Source: Paractinoplanes bogorensis
GTDB taxonomy: Bacteria > Actinomycetota > Actinomycetes > Mycobacteriales > Micromonosporaceae
Length of the DNA stretch: 64,000 bases
Assembly: GCF_018829635.1 (NCBI RefSeq)
Contig: NZ_JAHKKG010000003.1
Span: 496,001 to 560,000, forward strand
Reading direction: 5' to 3'
Shown here: positions 17,448-26,981 of the stretch, piece by piece
Layout of the letters: the number at the start of each line of letters is the position of its first letter
How positions within the stretch are numbered: the first letter of the stretch is position 1
The notes under the pieces: model-generated
What the model saw: only the letters and a program-made list of their open reading frames with translations
Told to the model about the DNA's origin: nothing
Databases searched by the model: none
Made by a program: the position numbers and the translations under genes

Positions 17448-18187
17448 CCGAGGTCGAGCTGAAAGTCGAGCAAGGCGTCGCGACCATCACTCTGTCCGCG
17501 CCGAGAAGGCGCAACGCGCTGACTGTCGACATGGCCCGCCAGCTCATCGACGCCGCCCACACGGCCGGCCACGACCCGTCAGTTGGCGCCGTCGTGGTGT
17601 GCGGCCAAGGCAGCCACTTCTGCGCCGGCGCCCATCGCGACGTCCTCGCCGCCGCCGAGAAGGACCCGGTCGGCGCCGGACCCTACGAGGATCTGGGCAC
17701 GCTCTACGAATCGTTCGCCACGGTCGGCAAGCTCGGCGTCCCGGTGATAGCAGCCGTTCGGGGCTCGGCCGTCGGCGCCGGCGTCAACCTGCTGCTCGCG
17801 GCCGACGTGCGGATCGTCGCCCGCGACGCCCGGATCCTGGCCGGCTTCACCGCGATCGGCCTGCACCCGGGCGGCGGTCACCTGCTGCTGGCCGCGACCG
17901 CGATGGGCCGTCAGGGGGCGGCCGCTCTCGCCCTGCTGGGGCAGGAGATGGACGGCGAGGCCGCCTACCGCGCGGGGCTGGCCTGGGAGTGTGTGGACGA
18001 CGACCAGGTCGACGCCCGCGCCTTTGAGATCGCCGAGAGCGCTGGACGCGACCCGGAACTCACGAGGCGCATCACCGCCTCGTTTCGCCGCACGGTGCCG
18101 CCCTCGCCGAACGACTGGGAGGTCGCGCTCGAAGCCGAACGCGCTTCCCAGCTCTGGTCGCTGCGCCGCCGAGGGGAGAAGTCATGA
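17444..18187 (+). CDS. Enoyl-CoA hydratase/isomerase family protein
   Basis: A 247-residue crotonase. The opening LSAPRRRNALTVDM, the oxyanion-hole segments SHFCAGAHRDVL and AVRGSAVGAGVNLLLAADVRI, and GFTAIGLHPGGG match the family. Where mitochondrial hydratase has two catalytic glutamates, this protein shows Gly/His-rich text (IGLHPGGG), so isomerase or hydrolase activity is possible. The GTG start overlaps the lyase stop, and the gene stop overlaps the second CoA-transferase start. Confidence 0.88.
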   Translation: MTEVELKVEQGVATITLSAPRRRNALTVDMARQLIDAAHTAGHDPSVGAVVVCGQGSHFCAGAHRDVLAAAEKDPVGAGPYEDLGTLYESFATVGKLGVPVIAAVRGSAVGAGVNLLLAADVRIVARDARILAGFTAIGLHPGGGHLLLAATAMGRQGAAALALLGQEMDGEAAYRAGLAWECVDDDQVDARAFEIAESAGRDPELTRRITASFRRTVPPSPNDWEVALEAERASQLWSLRRRGEKS

Positions 18188-19314
18188 CCGGACCCCTGCA
18201 CGGGCTGCGGGTTCTCGACCTGACCGGGACGTTCTCGGGCCCGTACTGCACGCTGATGCTGGCCGACCTGGGCGCCGAAGTGATCAAGATCGAGCCGCCG
18301 GGCGGGGACATCGCGCGGCACCTCGGTGCGAGTCGCGAACCGGGGCTGGCCGCCATCTTCCTCAACATGAACCGCGGCAAGAAGAGCGTCGTGCTCGACC
18401 TCAAGACCACGGAGGGGCAGGCGGCGCTGCATCGGTTGCTGCCGACCGCCGACGTGCTGGTGCACAACATGCGCCCCCGCGCGGCCGAGCGAATCGGTCT
18501 GTCCTACGCCGCCGTGGTCGCTTCGAAGTCCGACATCGTCTACTGCGCCATCCCCGGCTTCCGCAGCGACGGCCCGGACGCCGACCGCCCGGCCTACGAC
18601 GACGTCATCCAGGGCGCCTCGGGCATGGCCGCGTTGCAGAGCATCAATCAAGAGCTTCCCTCGTACGTCACCACGCCGCTGGCCGACAAACTCACGGGGC
18701 TGACCGCGGCGCTGGCCATCGTGGCCGCCGTACGGCACCGGGATGTCACCGGTGACGGGCAGCGGGTCGAGGTGCCGATGCTGGAGACGACGATCGCGTT
18801 CGCCCTGTGCGAGCAGCTCGACGGCTGGACGTTCGAGCCGCCGACCGGTCCGCCGCTCTACCCCCGTACGGCCGCTCCGAACCGCCGCCCGTACGAAACC
18901 GCCGACGGGCACCTGTGCGTGATGGTCTACACCGGCGAGCAGTGGGGCCGCTTCCTCACCCTGGCCGGGCGCGCCGATCTGTTGCGGCACCCGGATTTCG
19001 ACACGGTCGGGAAGCGGATCGCCAACGCCGACGCGCTCTACGCCGTGGTCGCCGAGGTGCTGCGGACCCGGACCACGCTGGAATGGATCGAGGAGCTCGA
19101 GCGGATCGACGTGCCGTGTGCGCCGCTGACCTCGTACGAGGAAATCCTCTCCGACCCGGCCCACGCGGCGAGCGGCTTCGTGTCCTATCACGACCATCCG
19201 GTGGCCGGGAAGCTGCGCTCGATCGGGTCGCCGATGATCTTCTCGGGCGCCGAGGTCGCGGTCGACCGGCACGCGCCGACACTGGGCGAGCACACGGACG
19301 AGGTGCTGGCATGA
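18184..19314 (+). CDS. Second CaiB/BaiF CoA-transferase
   Basis: A 376-residue family III CoA-transferase, diverged from the one at 14811. Conserved parts include GLRVLDLTGTFSGPYC, LADLGAEVIKIEPPGGD, NMNRGKKSVVLDLK, VHNMRPRAAERIGLSY and LGEHTDEVL. It is preceded by GAGGGGAG and coupled by ATGA to the hydratase upstream and to the acyl-CoA dehydrogenase downstream. Because it directly precedes the dehydrogenase pair it may make the CoA ester that enters the beta-oxidation steps. Confidence 0.92.
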   Translation: MTGPLHGLRVLDLTGTFSGPYCTLMLADLGAEVIKIEPPGGDIARHLGASREPGLAAIFLNMNRGKKSVVLDLKTTEGQAALHRLLPTADVLVHNMRPRAAERIGLSYAAVVASKSDIVYCAIPGFRSDGPDADRPAYDDVIQGASGMAALQSINQELPSYVTTPLADKLTGLTAALAIVAAVRHRDVTGDGQRVEVPMLETTIAFALCEQLDGWTFEPPTGPPLYPRTAAPNRRPYETADGHLCVMVYTGEQWGRFLTLAGRADLLRHPDFDTVGKRIANADALYAVVAEVLRTRTTLEWIEELERIDVPCAPLTSYEEILSDPAHAASGFVSYHDHPVAGKLRSIGSPMIFSGAEVAVDRHAPTLGEHTDEVLA

Positions 19315-20363
19315 CGTGGCGCGAACAGGTTCGCGAGCAGGTGGACGCGTGGCGCCGCGACGGGGTCTTCACGCCGCGCTCGGACAGCTGGCTCACCGGT
19401 TACGACGAGGACTTCAGCCGGCGGCTCGGCGCGCGCGGCTGGATCGGGCTCACCTGGCGGGGGCGCGGTTTCCTCGACCGGTTCGTGCTCACCGAGGAAC
19501 TGCTGCGCGCGGGCGCACCGGTGGCCGCGCACTGGATCGCCGACCGGCAGATCGGGCCGGCCGTGGCCCGGCTCGGGTCGGCGAAGTTGAAAGCCGGGCT
19601 GCTGCCCGGCATCGAAGCGGGCGAGGTGCGCTTCTGCCTGGGCATGAGCGAGCCGGACGCGGGGTCGGACCTGGCCTCGGTCCGCACCAGGGCGAGACGG
19701 ACCGACGGGGGCTGGCTGCTCGAGGGGCAGAAGGTGTGGTCCAGTCACGCCCATCGGGCCACCCACGCGTACGTGCTGGCCCGCACCTCGACCGAGGAGC
19801 ACAAGCACCAGGGGCTGACCGAGTTCGTGCTCGACATGACGTCGCCGGGGGTGACGGCGCGGCAGATCCCCGACCTGCGCGGGCCCGGCCACTTCTGCGA
19901 GGTGTTCCTCGACGACGTTTTCGTACCCGACTGGGCGGTGCTCGGCACGGTGGGGGACGGCTGGCGGCAGGTGACCGGTCAGCTGGCCTTCGAACGCGGC
20001 GGACCGGAACGGGTGCTCAGCACCTACCCGTTGCTGGCGTTGACGATGGCGGCGGCCGGACCGGCCGACGCGGGCCGGGTCGGCGAGCTGGTGGCCCGGC
20101 TGACCGCGCTGCGGCGGCTGGGCAAGCAGGTGGCGGCCCGGATGGACGGGGGCGAGGCGCCGATCGGGCCCGCGGCCACGCTGAAGATGCTGGGCAACCG
20201 TTTCGAGGTCGACGTGATCGAGGCCGCACGGGCGGTGCCGGGCGTGCCGCGGGCCGCCATCGACGAGGCACTGCTGGCGTCGCCGGGGTTCTCGCTGCGG
20301 GGCGGCACCACCGAGGTGCTGGGCGTCGTGATCGCCCGCGAGGCGATGGGGGCGGTGGCATGA
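19311..20363 (+). CDS. Acyl-CoA dehydrogenase, large member of a pair
   Basis: A 350-residue FAD-dependent acyl-CoA dehydrogenase. CLGMSEPDAGSDLASVRTRA and the following substrate-binding strand EGQKVWSSHAHRATHAYV are typical, and the C-terminal SLRGGTTEVLGVVIAREAMG matches the family end. It is followed by a shorter dehydrogenase starting inside its stop codon. Adjacent unlike acyl-CoA dehydrogenases in actinobacteria (for example the FadE28/FadE29-type steroid enzymes) form alpha2beta2 heterotetramers acting on bulky side chains, so this pair probably handles a branched or cyclic acyl-CoA. Confidence 0.9.
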   Translation: MTWREQVREQVDAWRRDGVFTPRSDSWLTGYDEDFSRRLGARGWIGLTWRGRGFLDRFVLTEELLRAGAPVAAHWIADRQIGPAVARLGSAKLKAGLLPGIEAGEVRFCLGMSEPDAGSDLASVRTRARRTDGGWLLEGQKVWSSHAHRATHAYVLARTSTEEHKHQGLTEFVLDMTSPGVTARQIPDLRGPGHFCEVFLDDVFVPDWAVLGTVGDGWRQVTGQLAFERGGPERVLSTYPLLALTMAAAGPADAGRVGELVARLTALRRLGKQVAARMDGGEAPIGPAATLKMLGNRFEVDVIEAARAVPGVPRAAIDEALLASPGFSLRGGTTEVLGVVIAREAMGAVA

Positions 20364-21133
20364 GCCTGCCCGACGTGGAGGAGGCCGCGGTCAAGGTGCT
20401 CGGGGCCGCGGTCGACATGCGGGACGCCGCCCGGATCACGCTCGATCAGGGCTGGCATCTGCTCGGCGTGCCCGAATCCGAGGGCGGGATGGGCGGAACG
20501 CTCGCTGACGTGGCCGGCGTGGTGCGGGCGATCTCCGCGGCGGGGCTGTCGTCGCCGCTGCCCGAACTGCACGCGCCTGTCGTTCTTGCTGTAGCTAACC
20601 GCGTGGTTGTGCCCTGGGGCGACGGCGAGGAGAACATCGCGGGGGAGCCGTATGCGGTTCTCGCGTCCGGATCGCCGTCCACCGGCGCGACCCTGACGCG
20701 CTGGCGGATTCTCCACGCCGCCCGGCTCGTGGGCGGCTGCCAAGGGGCGGCTTCCCGCACGGCGGCCTACGCGGCGACCCGCGCGCAGTTCGGGCGGCCC
20801 ATCGCCCGGTTCCAGGCCGTGTCCGCGCTCGTGGCCGAGGCCCACGCCCAGTCGGTGCTGGCCGCGGCGGGCCTGGAGGCGGCACTGGCCGACCCCGGCA
20901 ACGATTTCGTGGCGATCGCCGCCCTGGCCACCGCGAGCCGGGCCGGGGGAGTGGTGGCCCGGGTCGCGCATCAGGTGCACGGGGCCATCGGCATCACCCG
21001 GGAACTGGGCCTGGAACGGCTGACCCGGCGCTTGTGGGCGTGGCGTGACCTGCCCGGCGAGGCGGAACTCGAGCCGCTGCTGGGGCTTCTGGGCGAACAA
21101 CGAGCGTGGACATTGGGGGCCGGCGATGAGTGA
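20360..21133 (+). CDS. Acyl-CoA dehydrogenase, small member of a pair
   Basis: A 257-residue protein clearly shorter than standard acyl-CoA dehydrogenases (about 380). It has a reduced N-terminal domain (GWHLLGVPESEGGMGGTLAD) and a complete-looking C-terminal helical domain (AAYAATRAQFGRPIARFQAV, HQVHGAIGITRELGLERLT). Such small partners normally supply half of a shared active site to a larger subunit. ATG 20360 overlaps the stop of the large subunit gene; its own end overlaps the SDR start by eight bases. Confidence 0.88.
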   Translation: MSLPDVEEAAVKVLGAAVDMRDAARITLDQGWHLLGVPESEGGMGGTLADVAGVVRAISAAGLSSPLPELHAPVVLAVANRVVVPWGDGEENIAGEPYAVLASGSPSTGATLTRWRILHAARLVGGCQGAASRTAAYAATRAQFGRPIARFQAVSALVAEAHAQSVLAAAGLEAALADPGNDFVAIAALATASRAGGVVARVAHQVHGAIGITRELGLERLTRRLWAWRDLPGEAELEPLLGLLGEQRAWTLGAGDE

Positions 21134-21896
21134 CGGACTGGCGGGCAAGGTCGTGATCGTCACCGGGGCCGGTTCCGGCATCGGGCTGGCCATCGCGACC
21201 GCCTTCGCCGAGGCGGGTGCGCGGCTGGTGCTGGCCGACCTTGACGTGACCGGCTGCGCGCATCTCGGGGCGGTGACGGTGAAAGCCGATCTCGGCACCG
21301 CGGCGGGTGCGGCTTCGGTGGTGGACAGCGCGATCTCCTCGTACGGGGGAATCGATGTGCTGGTGAACAACGTCGCGCTGGCGCCGTACCGGGAAAGCTT
21401 CGAAGGTATCGACGACGCGGCGTGGCAGCGGACCTGGGACGTGAACGTGATGTCCTGCGTCCGGCTCTGCCGCGCGGTCCTCCCGGTCATGGCGGAGCGC
21501 GGCGCTGGCAGCGTGGTGACCGTCGGTTCGGAGGGGGCCCGGCATCCGAAGCCGTACCTGATCGATTACGGGGTCACCAAGGCGGCGCTGCTGAGCCTGG
21601 CCAAGGCGCTGTCGATCGAGTACGGCGACCGCAACGTGCGGGTCAACACGGTGGCGCCCGGCCCGACCCGCACCGCGACGATGGACACGTTCCTGGCCTC
21701 GCTGGCCGAGCAGCGCGATATCGATGTCGCCGCGGCGGCCGACTACTTCGTCCGCGAGATGCGCCGGCTGCCGCTCGGCCGGATGAACGAGCCGGCCGAC
21801 GTCGCCGAGGTGGTGCTGTTCCTGGCCGGGGACCGATCGCGGCAGGTGACCGGATCGGAGTACGCGGTCAACGCCGGGTCGACGGCCTCGATGTAA
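21126..21896 (+). CDS. SDR-family 3-hydroxyacyl-CoA dehydrogenase-like oxidoreductase
   Basis: A 256-residue classical SDR. The cofactor motif VTGAGSGIGLAIA, the NNVAL segment, the catalytic Ser in VTVGSEGA, and YGVTKAALLSLAKAL (YxxxK) are all present, followed by the usual PGPTRT loop. ATG 21126 was preferred because FabG-like proteins start a few residues before GKVVIVTGAG. As the last enzyme of the operon it most likely oxidises a hydroxyacyl intermediate with NAD+. Confidence 0.92.
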   Translation: MSDGLAGKVVIVTGAGSGIGLAIATAFAEAGARLVLADLDVTGCAHLGAVTVKADLGTAAGAASVVDSAISSYGGIDVLVNNVALAPYRESFEGIDDAAWQRTWDVNVMSCVRLCRAVLPVMAERGAGSVVTVGSEGARHPKPYLIDYGVTKAALLSLAKALSIEYGDRNVRVNTVAPGPTRTATMDTFLASLAEQRDIDVAAAADYFVREMRRLPLGRMNEPADVAEVVLFLAGDRSRQVTGSEYAVNAGSTASM

Positions 21897-21923
21897 CTTG
21901 TTCACGGAACGGGGGTGGGTGGG

Positions 21924-22559
21924 ATGGTGCGCGCCAAAGAGGGTGCCTACGAGTCGATCAAGAGCAGGATTCTGGACGGCAGCTACGAGCCCGGGGCGAA
22001 ACTGTCCGAGGAGGAGCTCGCGGCGGCGATCGGGGTCAGCCGGACTCCGGTACGGGAAGCGCTCCGCCGGCTGCACGCCGAGGGCCTGGTCGACTGGGCG
22101 GCCAACCGGGGTGCCACCATGCCCGCGTGGAGCGAGCAGGACCTCGAGGAGATCTTCGAGCTGCGGGCGCTGCTCGAGGGCTACGGCGCCGAACTGGCCG
22201 CAGCCCGGATCAGCCCCGACGAGATCACCCGGCTGCGCGAGCTGACCACCGCGATGGAGGAGAGCGCCGCGAGCCAGGCCCCCGACCGCGCCGACAAGAT
22301 CGCCGTGCACAACGCCGAGTTCCACGCGATCATCCTGAGCGCGGGCCGGAACCGGCGGCTGAGCGCGCTGCTCGGCGCGGTTGTGCAGACGCCGCTGGTG
22401 AACCGCACGTTCCGCCGCTACGACGACGCCGCTATGGCCCGCAGCATGGCCCACCACCGCGAGCTGATCGACGCGTTCGAGGCGGGGGACCGGGCGTGGG
22501 CGGGCTCGGTGATGCGGGCCCACATACTGGCTGCCCGCTCCACCCTCGGCGCCGTCTAG
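21924..22559 (+). CDS. GntR-family regulator, FCD subgroup
   Basis: A 211-residue regulator. The winged helix (AYESIKSRILDGSYEPGAKLSEEELAAAIGVSRTPVREALRRLHAEGLV) is followed by the all-helical FCD ligand domain (FELRALLEGYGAELAAARI and HNAEFHAIILSAGRNRRL). FCD regulators usually sense an acid or CoA intermediate of the pathway they control. It lies 27 bases after the last enzyme gene and may autoregulate through the operon promoter, where an ATGCATGCAT palindrome occurs at 10268. It ends seven bases from the convergent STAND gene. Confidence 0.92.
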   Translation: MVRAKEGAYESIKSRILDGSYEPGAKLSEEELAAAIGVSRTPVREALRRLHAEGLVDWAANRGATMPAWSEQDLEEIFELRALLEGYGAELAAARISPDEITRLRELTTAMEESAASQAPDRADKIAVHNAEFHAIILSAGRNRRLSALLGAVVQTPLVNRTFRRYDDAAMARSMAHHRELIDAFEAGDRAWAGSVMRAHILAARSTLGAV

Positions 22560-22566
22560 CGGCCAG

Positions 22567-25500
22567 TCAGAGTGGCATCGGGTCGACGTCGCAGTCGGCG
22601 CGGATGCTCCGGAGGGCGTTCAGCGTCGCGGGATGGTGTTCGCCCAGCCGGGCGCGGAGACTGGTGAGCGTGTCCGAGAAGATCTTGTCGGCCGTGCTGT
22701 CCCGTCCCAGCGCGCGCAGGTCGAGCGCGAGGTTGACCCGGACGGCGAGTGTCGCGGGGTGGCCGCGGACGAGCACTCGCTCGGATCGGCTCAGGGTGTC
22801 GGTGTCACGCTCGTAGGACTCCTGGTAGCGGCCCATGACGTGCAGGTCACTGGCCAGGTTGGTGGCGCAGGCGAGCGTGATCGGATGATCCTCGCCCAGG
22901 GTCGTCCGCAGGGTCTCCCATGCCGTGCGATCGTTCTCGTACGCCTCCTCCAGGTCGCCGGTCAGCCGGAGCACGACGGCGAGGTTGGTCCGCGCGATCA
23001 AGGTGTACGCGTGTCGTGCGCCGAACGTCCACGTGTAGCGGGCGACCGTCTCGTTCGCCAGTTCGCGGGCCGCGCGCAACTCGCCGTTCTGGCGCAGGTC
23101 TATCGCGTAGCCGACCGCGGTCGCGATGGTGTCGGGGAAGTCTTCGCCATAGCGTCGCCGGTATCGATCCAGGGTGTCCGCGGCCAGCCGTTGCGCACCG
23201 TTGTGGTCGCCGGCCTTGCGGAGCGAGATCGCCAGTTGCCGCGCCGCCTGGAGGGTGGCCGGTGCGTTCTGGTCGAAGGCGGCGAGGACCCGGCGGTGGA
23301 AGGCGTGGAAGTGCGGGGCGGTCTCGACGAACGCGCCACGCTCCCGCAGGTCGATCAGCCGGGCCGAGAAGGTGTTCAGGGTCGCCTCGTCGTCATTGCC
23401 GAGAACCATCACGCGGCGGCGGTGCGTGTCCTCGTCCAGCTCGTGGGCGCGCTCGAACTCGCCGTTCCATCGCAGGCTGACGCCCAGACTGTGGGCGAAG
23501 ACCAGCGTGGTCGGATCGTCCGCCCCGAACTCGTTCCGGGCGATCTCGAATATCCGCTCGTCAAGATCGCGCGAGCCGGCGAAGTCGCCCTCGGTGCGCC
23601 GGTCGATCGACACGGCGTGCATGGCTCTGATGGTGCCCTCGTCCCGGTCTCCGAAGTTCTCCCGGAAGATGGCCAGCGTCTGCCGGTTGAGCTCGCGGGC
23701 CTCGGCGAACTTGCCGTTCGTCCACCGCATGAAGCCGAGCCACTGGGCCATCCGCAACGTCCGCTGTGCGGACGGGCCGTTGCTCGCCCGCCAGAGTCCC
23801 AGCGCTTCCTCGGCGAGCGCTTCGCTGCCGGCATGGTCGCCCCAGTGATAGAGGAACCGCACCATGCCGTCGACCAGTTGCTGAACCCGGGGATCGGACG
23901 ACTCCACCGCGCGGGACTCCGCGATGTGGGGCTGCAGTGTCTGATAGAGCCGCCAGCCGGCGCGGTGGCCGGGGTTGTTCGGTGTGTTCTTCGCCAGCAG
24001 GGTGTGCGCGCCGCGGCGCATCACGATCCGCTCCTCGCCGGTCATCCGGCCGAGGAGGACGGCCCGCACCAACCGGTGGATCTGCAGGGCGTTGCGAGCG
24101 TGGTCGATCTTGGCCAACGCGTACTTCTGGATGTCCCGGATCGCCCGGCTGACCAGGAAGGTGTCGTTCAGCATGGAGTCGAGCTCGACGGTGATGGGGG
24201 CGCCCGGCGAGCCGGCGAAGAGCTCACGTGAGATCGGCTCGGGGGCGAGGAACGAACAGATCTGAAGGAGCTGGAGCGCGGCGGGATTGACGTCTCGGAG
24301 CCTCTCCAGCGAACGTTCGAACGCGGCGGCGACCGAGTCCGGATAGTCGACGGACGGTGAGGTGCCGAGTATCTCGATCTGCTTCGCTTCGAGCAGGGTG
24401 ACGTATTCGTCGACGCTCATCCCGGTGGCCGCGCGCCAGGCGGCGGCCTGCTCGATGGCGAGTGGCAGGTCGCCCAGCGTGACCGCGAGGCGCTCGGCCG
24501 AGAAGTCGGACAGTCCCGGATCGCGGCCGAGCAGGAATGCCTTGCTCTCCTCGCGCGTGAAGACGTCGACCTCGATCGAGCGGGTGACGCGGGACCAGTC
24601 GAGGTCTCGCGAGGTGACCAGGATCCGGCCGGCGCCTCCCGTGGGGAAGAATCGCTGGACGTCGTGCGGTGCCTCGGCGTTGTCGAAGACCAGGAGCCAG
24701 TTCCGGTAGCCGGTCGCGCCGGTGCTGAGGGCTTCCCGCACGGCCGGTACGGCAATATTGGCCTCGGCTCCGACGTCGAGTTGCAGACGCACCGCGAGTT
24801 GGGTCAGCGACGACAGGATCTGCGACTCCCGTTCGGCCGGAATCCACCAGATCAGGTCGTACTCGGCGCTGTGCCGATGAACGTATTCAATCGCCACCTG
24901 AGATTTGCCGACACCACCCGTACCGTGCAGCGCCTGCGGAAGTACAGCAGCGTGCTGAACGCCGGAGAGCGCTTCATGGATGTCCTCGAGCAGCGCCTCC
25001 CGTCCCGTGAAGTTCGGGTTGCGCTGCGGAATGTCGCCCCAGATGGCGGTGTGGTGCTCCAACGGACGTCGCGCGGCAACGGGAGGCATGTCCTCGCCAT
25101 GGACGGTGCCGTGATGATCGTCGGCACCCTCCCAGCCGGCGTCAGCCGCCGGCTCGTCCGACCTGTCGCGAACCACGCTGTCAACATCGGGGGCCACGGC
25201 GTCGTGCTCAACGGGCGAGCTTTCCGTCTCGCTCGGGTCGGACCGCGGTGGGAACTCTCCGATGATGCCCAACCGCGTGGCCTGCTCGTCGGCCCACTGC
25301 TCCAGTTCGGCTCGCAACGGCCCGTTCACCCGCGTCGCGACGTCACGGACGAAGATCCAGGCCTCCGGAGCCGGTTCCTGCCAGGCGGACCAGGAGCACA
25401 ACACCGTGAACTCGGCAACCAGACCCTGCTCGGCCCGGTGGAGCAACTCGCGGATCCGGCGCATCTCGACGTCCGGGATCAGGCTGTGGAACGAGGCGTC

Positions 25501-25785
25501 CTCGATGAGCCGGACCGCTCGTCGGCTGGGCAGCACATCGGGGGCCATGAGGGTGAGCGCCATCTGCAGGGCGCGCAGCCCACCCGGATGGCTCAGGCAC
25601 GCGCGCACGATCCGTCCGACGTGTAGCTGGGCGGAAGGATTCTCCTCGACGCCGGGAAGGTCCACCAGGTCGCCGCGGACCAGCTGCACGAGCAGCCGCC
25701 GGTCGGGCAGGGCGTCCATGAAGGGAATCTCGACCAGGGCTTCGATCAGAGCGTGTTCCAGCTCCGCGGCAGGACTTCGCTTCAC
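22567..25785 (-). CDS. STAND NTPase with TPR array, FxsT-like
   Basis: A 1072-residue protein. Residues 1-150 form a helical module (LEHALIEALVEIPFMDALP, then VRACLSHPGGLRALQ) resembling effector-associated domains of bacterial conflict and signalling systems. An acidic linker follows. The NB-ARC-type ATPase begins with WGDIPQRNPNFTGRE near 260 and Walker A GTGGVGKS at 288-295, then YDLIWWIPAERES. The C-terminal half (about 650-1072) is a chain of TPRs with repeated LG-DHP-TL text, ending DCDVDPMPL. This is the layout of the FxSxx-COOH system TPR protein FxsT, but no FxsB radical-SAM gene or FxSxx peptide gene is nearby. The GTG start 25785, with GAGG upstream, is five bases from the MFS gene stop. 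Confidence 0.85.
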   Translation of the reverse strand: MKRSPAAELEHALIEALVEIPFMDALPDRRLLVQLVRGDLVDLPGVEENPSAQLHVGRIVRACLSHPGGLRALQMALTLMAPDVLPSRRAVRLIEDASFHSLIPDVEMRRIRELLHRAEQGLVAEFTVLCSWSAWQEPAPEAWIFVRDVATRVNGPLRAELEQWADEQATRLGIIGEFPPRSDPSETESSPVEHDAVAPDVDSVVRDRSDEPAADAGWEGADDHHGTVHGEDMPPVAARRPLEHHTAIWGDIPQRNPNFTGREALLEDIHEALSGVQHAAVLPQALHGTGGVGKSQVAIEYVHRHSAEYDLIWWIPAERESQILSSLTQLAVRLQLDVGAEANIAVPAVREALSTGATGYRNWLLVFDNAEAPHDVQRFFPTGGAGRILVTSRDLDWSRVTRSIEVDVFTREESKAFLLGRDPGLSDFSAERLAVTLGDLPLAIEQAAAWRAATGMSVDEYVTLLEAKQIEILGTSPSVDYPDSVAAAFERSLERLRDVNPAALQLLQICSFLAPEPISRELFAGSPGAPITVELDSMLNDTFLVSRAIRDIQKYALAKIDHARNALQIHRLVRAVLLGRMTGEERIVMRRGAHTLLAKNTPNNPGHRAGWRLYQTLQPHIAESRAVESSDPRVQQLVDGMVRFLYHWGDHAGSEALAEEALGLWRASNGPSAQRTLRMAQWLGFMRWTNGKFAEARELNRQTLAIFRENFGDRDEGTIRAMHAVSIDRRTEGDFAGSRDLDERIFEIARNEFGADDPTTLVFAHSLGVSLRWNGEFERAHELDEDTHRRRVMVLGNDDEATLNTFSARLIDLRERGAFVETAPHFHAFHRRVLAAFDQNAPATLQAARQLAISLRKAGDHNGAQRLAADTLDRYRRRYGEDFPDTIATAVGYAIDLRQNGELRAARELANETVARYTWTFGARHAYTLIARTNLAVVLRLTGDLEEAYENDRTAWETLRTTLGEDHPITLACATNLASDLHVMGRYQESYERDTDTLSRSERVLVRGHPATLAVRVNLALDLRALGRDSTADKIFSDTLTSLRARLGEHHPATLNALRSIRADCDVDPMPL

Positions 25786-25790
25786 CGTCC

Positions 25791-26981
25791 TCAGGGTACT
25801 TCCGCGGCCCGGAAACCGCGGCGGCGGTGGGAGCGCATCACGAGCAGTCCACACACCACCACGAGCCCGGCCACGATCAACAGCAACCCCGGCACGGCCA
25901 CGCCCGTGATCCCGGCCGTCGCGGACAACAGCGTGGGCACCAGGAAGCCGCTGTACGCGATCGCGTAGAACACCCCGGTCGACGCGGCCAGATCGGACGG
26001 CCGGGCGATCCGCTGCACCTCCAGGATCCCGGAGGTCATGCCCATCCCGATGCCCGCGCCGGCCACTACCGCGGCCACCACGCCGAGCGGCCACGACATC
26101 CACCACACGGCCGCCGCGATCAGCACGGTGGAAACGACGATCAGGGCCAGCGCGATCAGCAGCCCCCGCCCGACCCGTTTGGCCCACGGCTGCACCAGCG
26201 CCGACGCACCCAGGGCCACCGCCGTGAGCAACGTGGCGTACGCGATCCCCAGCCCACCCGTGGCCGGCGCCAGCAGCACCGGCAGGTAGCCATAAGCGAG
26301 CGCCGCCGCCGCGAACACCCAGGGTGCGGCCACCACCAGGACGTGACCGACGGCGGGCACCCGCAACGGGTGATGAGCCCGCATTCCCGTCTCGGGGACC
26401 CGCCGCACCAGCCAGGCGAACGGCAGCGTCAGCACGATGTGGATCACGAACGGGAGTTGTTCGGGCCATGGCCCCCACTGCGCGATCAGTCCGGCCACCA
26501 CCGCACCCGAGGCCGAGCCCAGCGAGAACGACAGTGCGGCCCGGCGCGCTCCCGCGGATCGGTCGGCTCCCACGTCGTACGGTGGCTGGGAAAGCTCTTT
26601 CAACCAGGTCGTGCCGACGCAGGTTGCGGTGCCGACCGCGACGCCGGCCAGGAACCGGCCCAGGCAGATCATCAGCGGGCCGGTCTCGCTGAACGCGAGT
26701 GCGACGCTGGTGGCCAGCGCGGCGACGACCCCGGCCAGCATCACCGGGCGGCGGCCGTGGCGGTCGCTGAGGGCGCCGCTGAGCAGGAACGCCGGGATCA
26801 GCCCGAGCACGTAGACGCCGAGGAAGGCGTTGACCGCGGTCGTCGAGTAGTGCTGTTTCTGCTGGTAGAGCAGCAGCAACGGGCTGAACTGGTTGCCCGC
26901 CCACGTGCAGAAGAACATGACGGCGAAAACCGAGACCCATTCCCGCGTACGCGTGGAAACCCCCGCAACCGCAGCCGTCAC
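25791..26981 (-). CDS. MFS transporter
   Basis: A 396-residue, 12-helix major facilitator. The loop 2-3 motif SGALSDRHGRRPVML is the MFS A-motif, and the second half begins after a cytoplasmic loop with RRVPETG. The N-terminus has few positive residues before the first helix (VFAVMFFCTWAGNQFSPLLL). The start at 26981 overlaps the GntR gene stop by four bases, and its stop lies five bases before the STAND gene. The substrate is unknown; the operon regulator suggests an effector-inducible exporter or importer. Confidence 0.9.
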   Translation of the reverse strand: MTAAVAGVSTRTREWVSVFAVMFFCTWAGNQFSPLLLLYQQKQHYSTTAVNAFLGVYVLGLIPAFLLSGALSDRHGRRPVMLAGVVAALATSVALAFSETGPLMICLGRFLAGVAVGTATCVGTTWLKELSQPPYDVGADRSAGARRAALSFSLGSASGAVVAGLIAQWGPWPEQLPFVIHIVLTLPFAWLVRRVPETGMRAHHPLRVPAVGHVLVVAAPWVFAAAALAYGYLPVLLAPATGGLGIAYATLLTAVALGASALVQPWAKRVGRGLLIALALIVVSTVLIAAAVWWMSWPLGVVAAVVAGAGIGMGMTSGILEVQRIARPSDLAASTGVFYAIAYSGFLVPTLLSATAGITGVAVPGLLLIVAGLVVVCGLLVMRSHRRRGFRAAEVP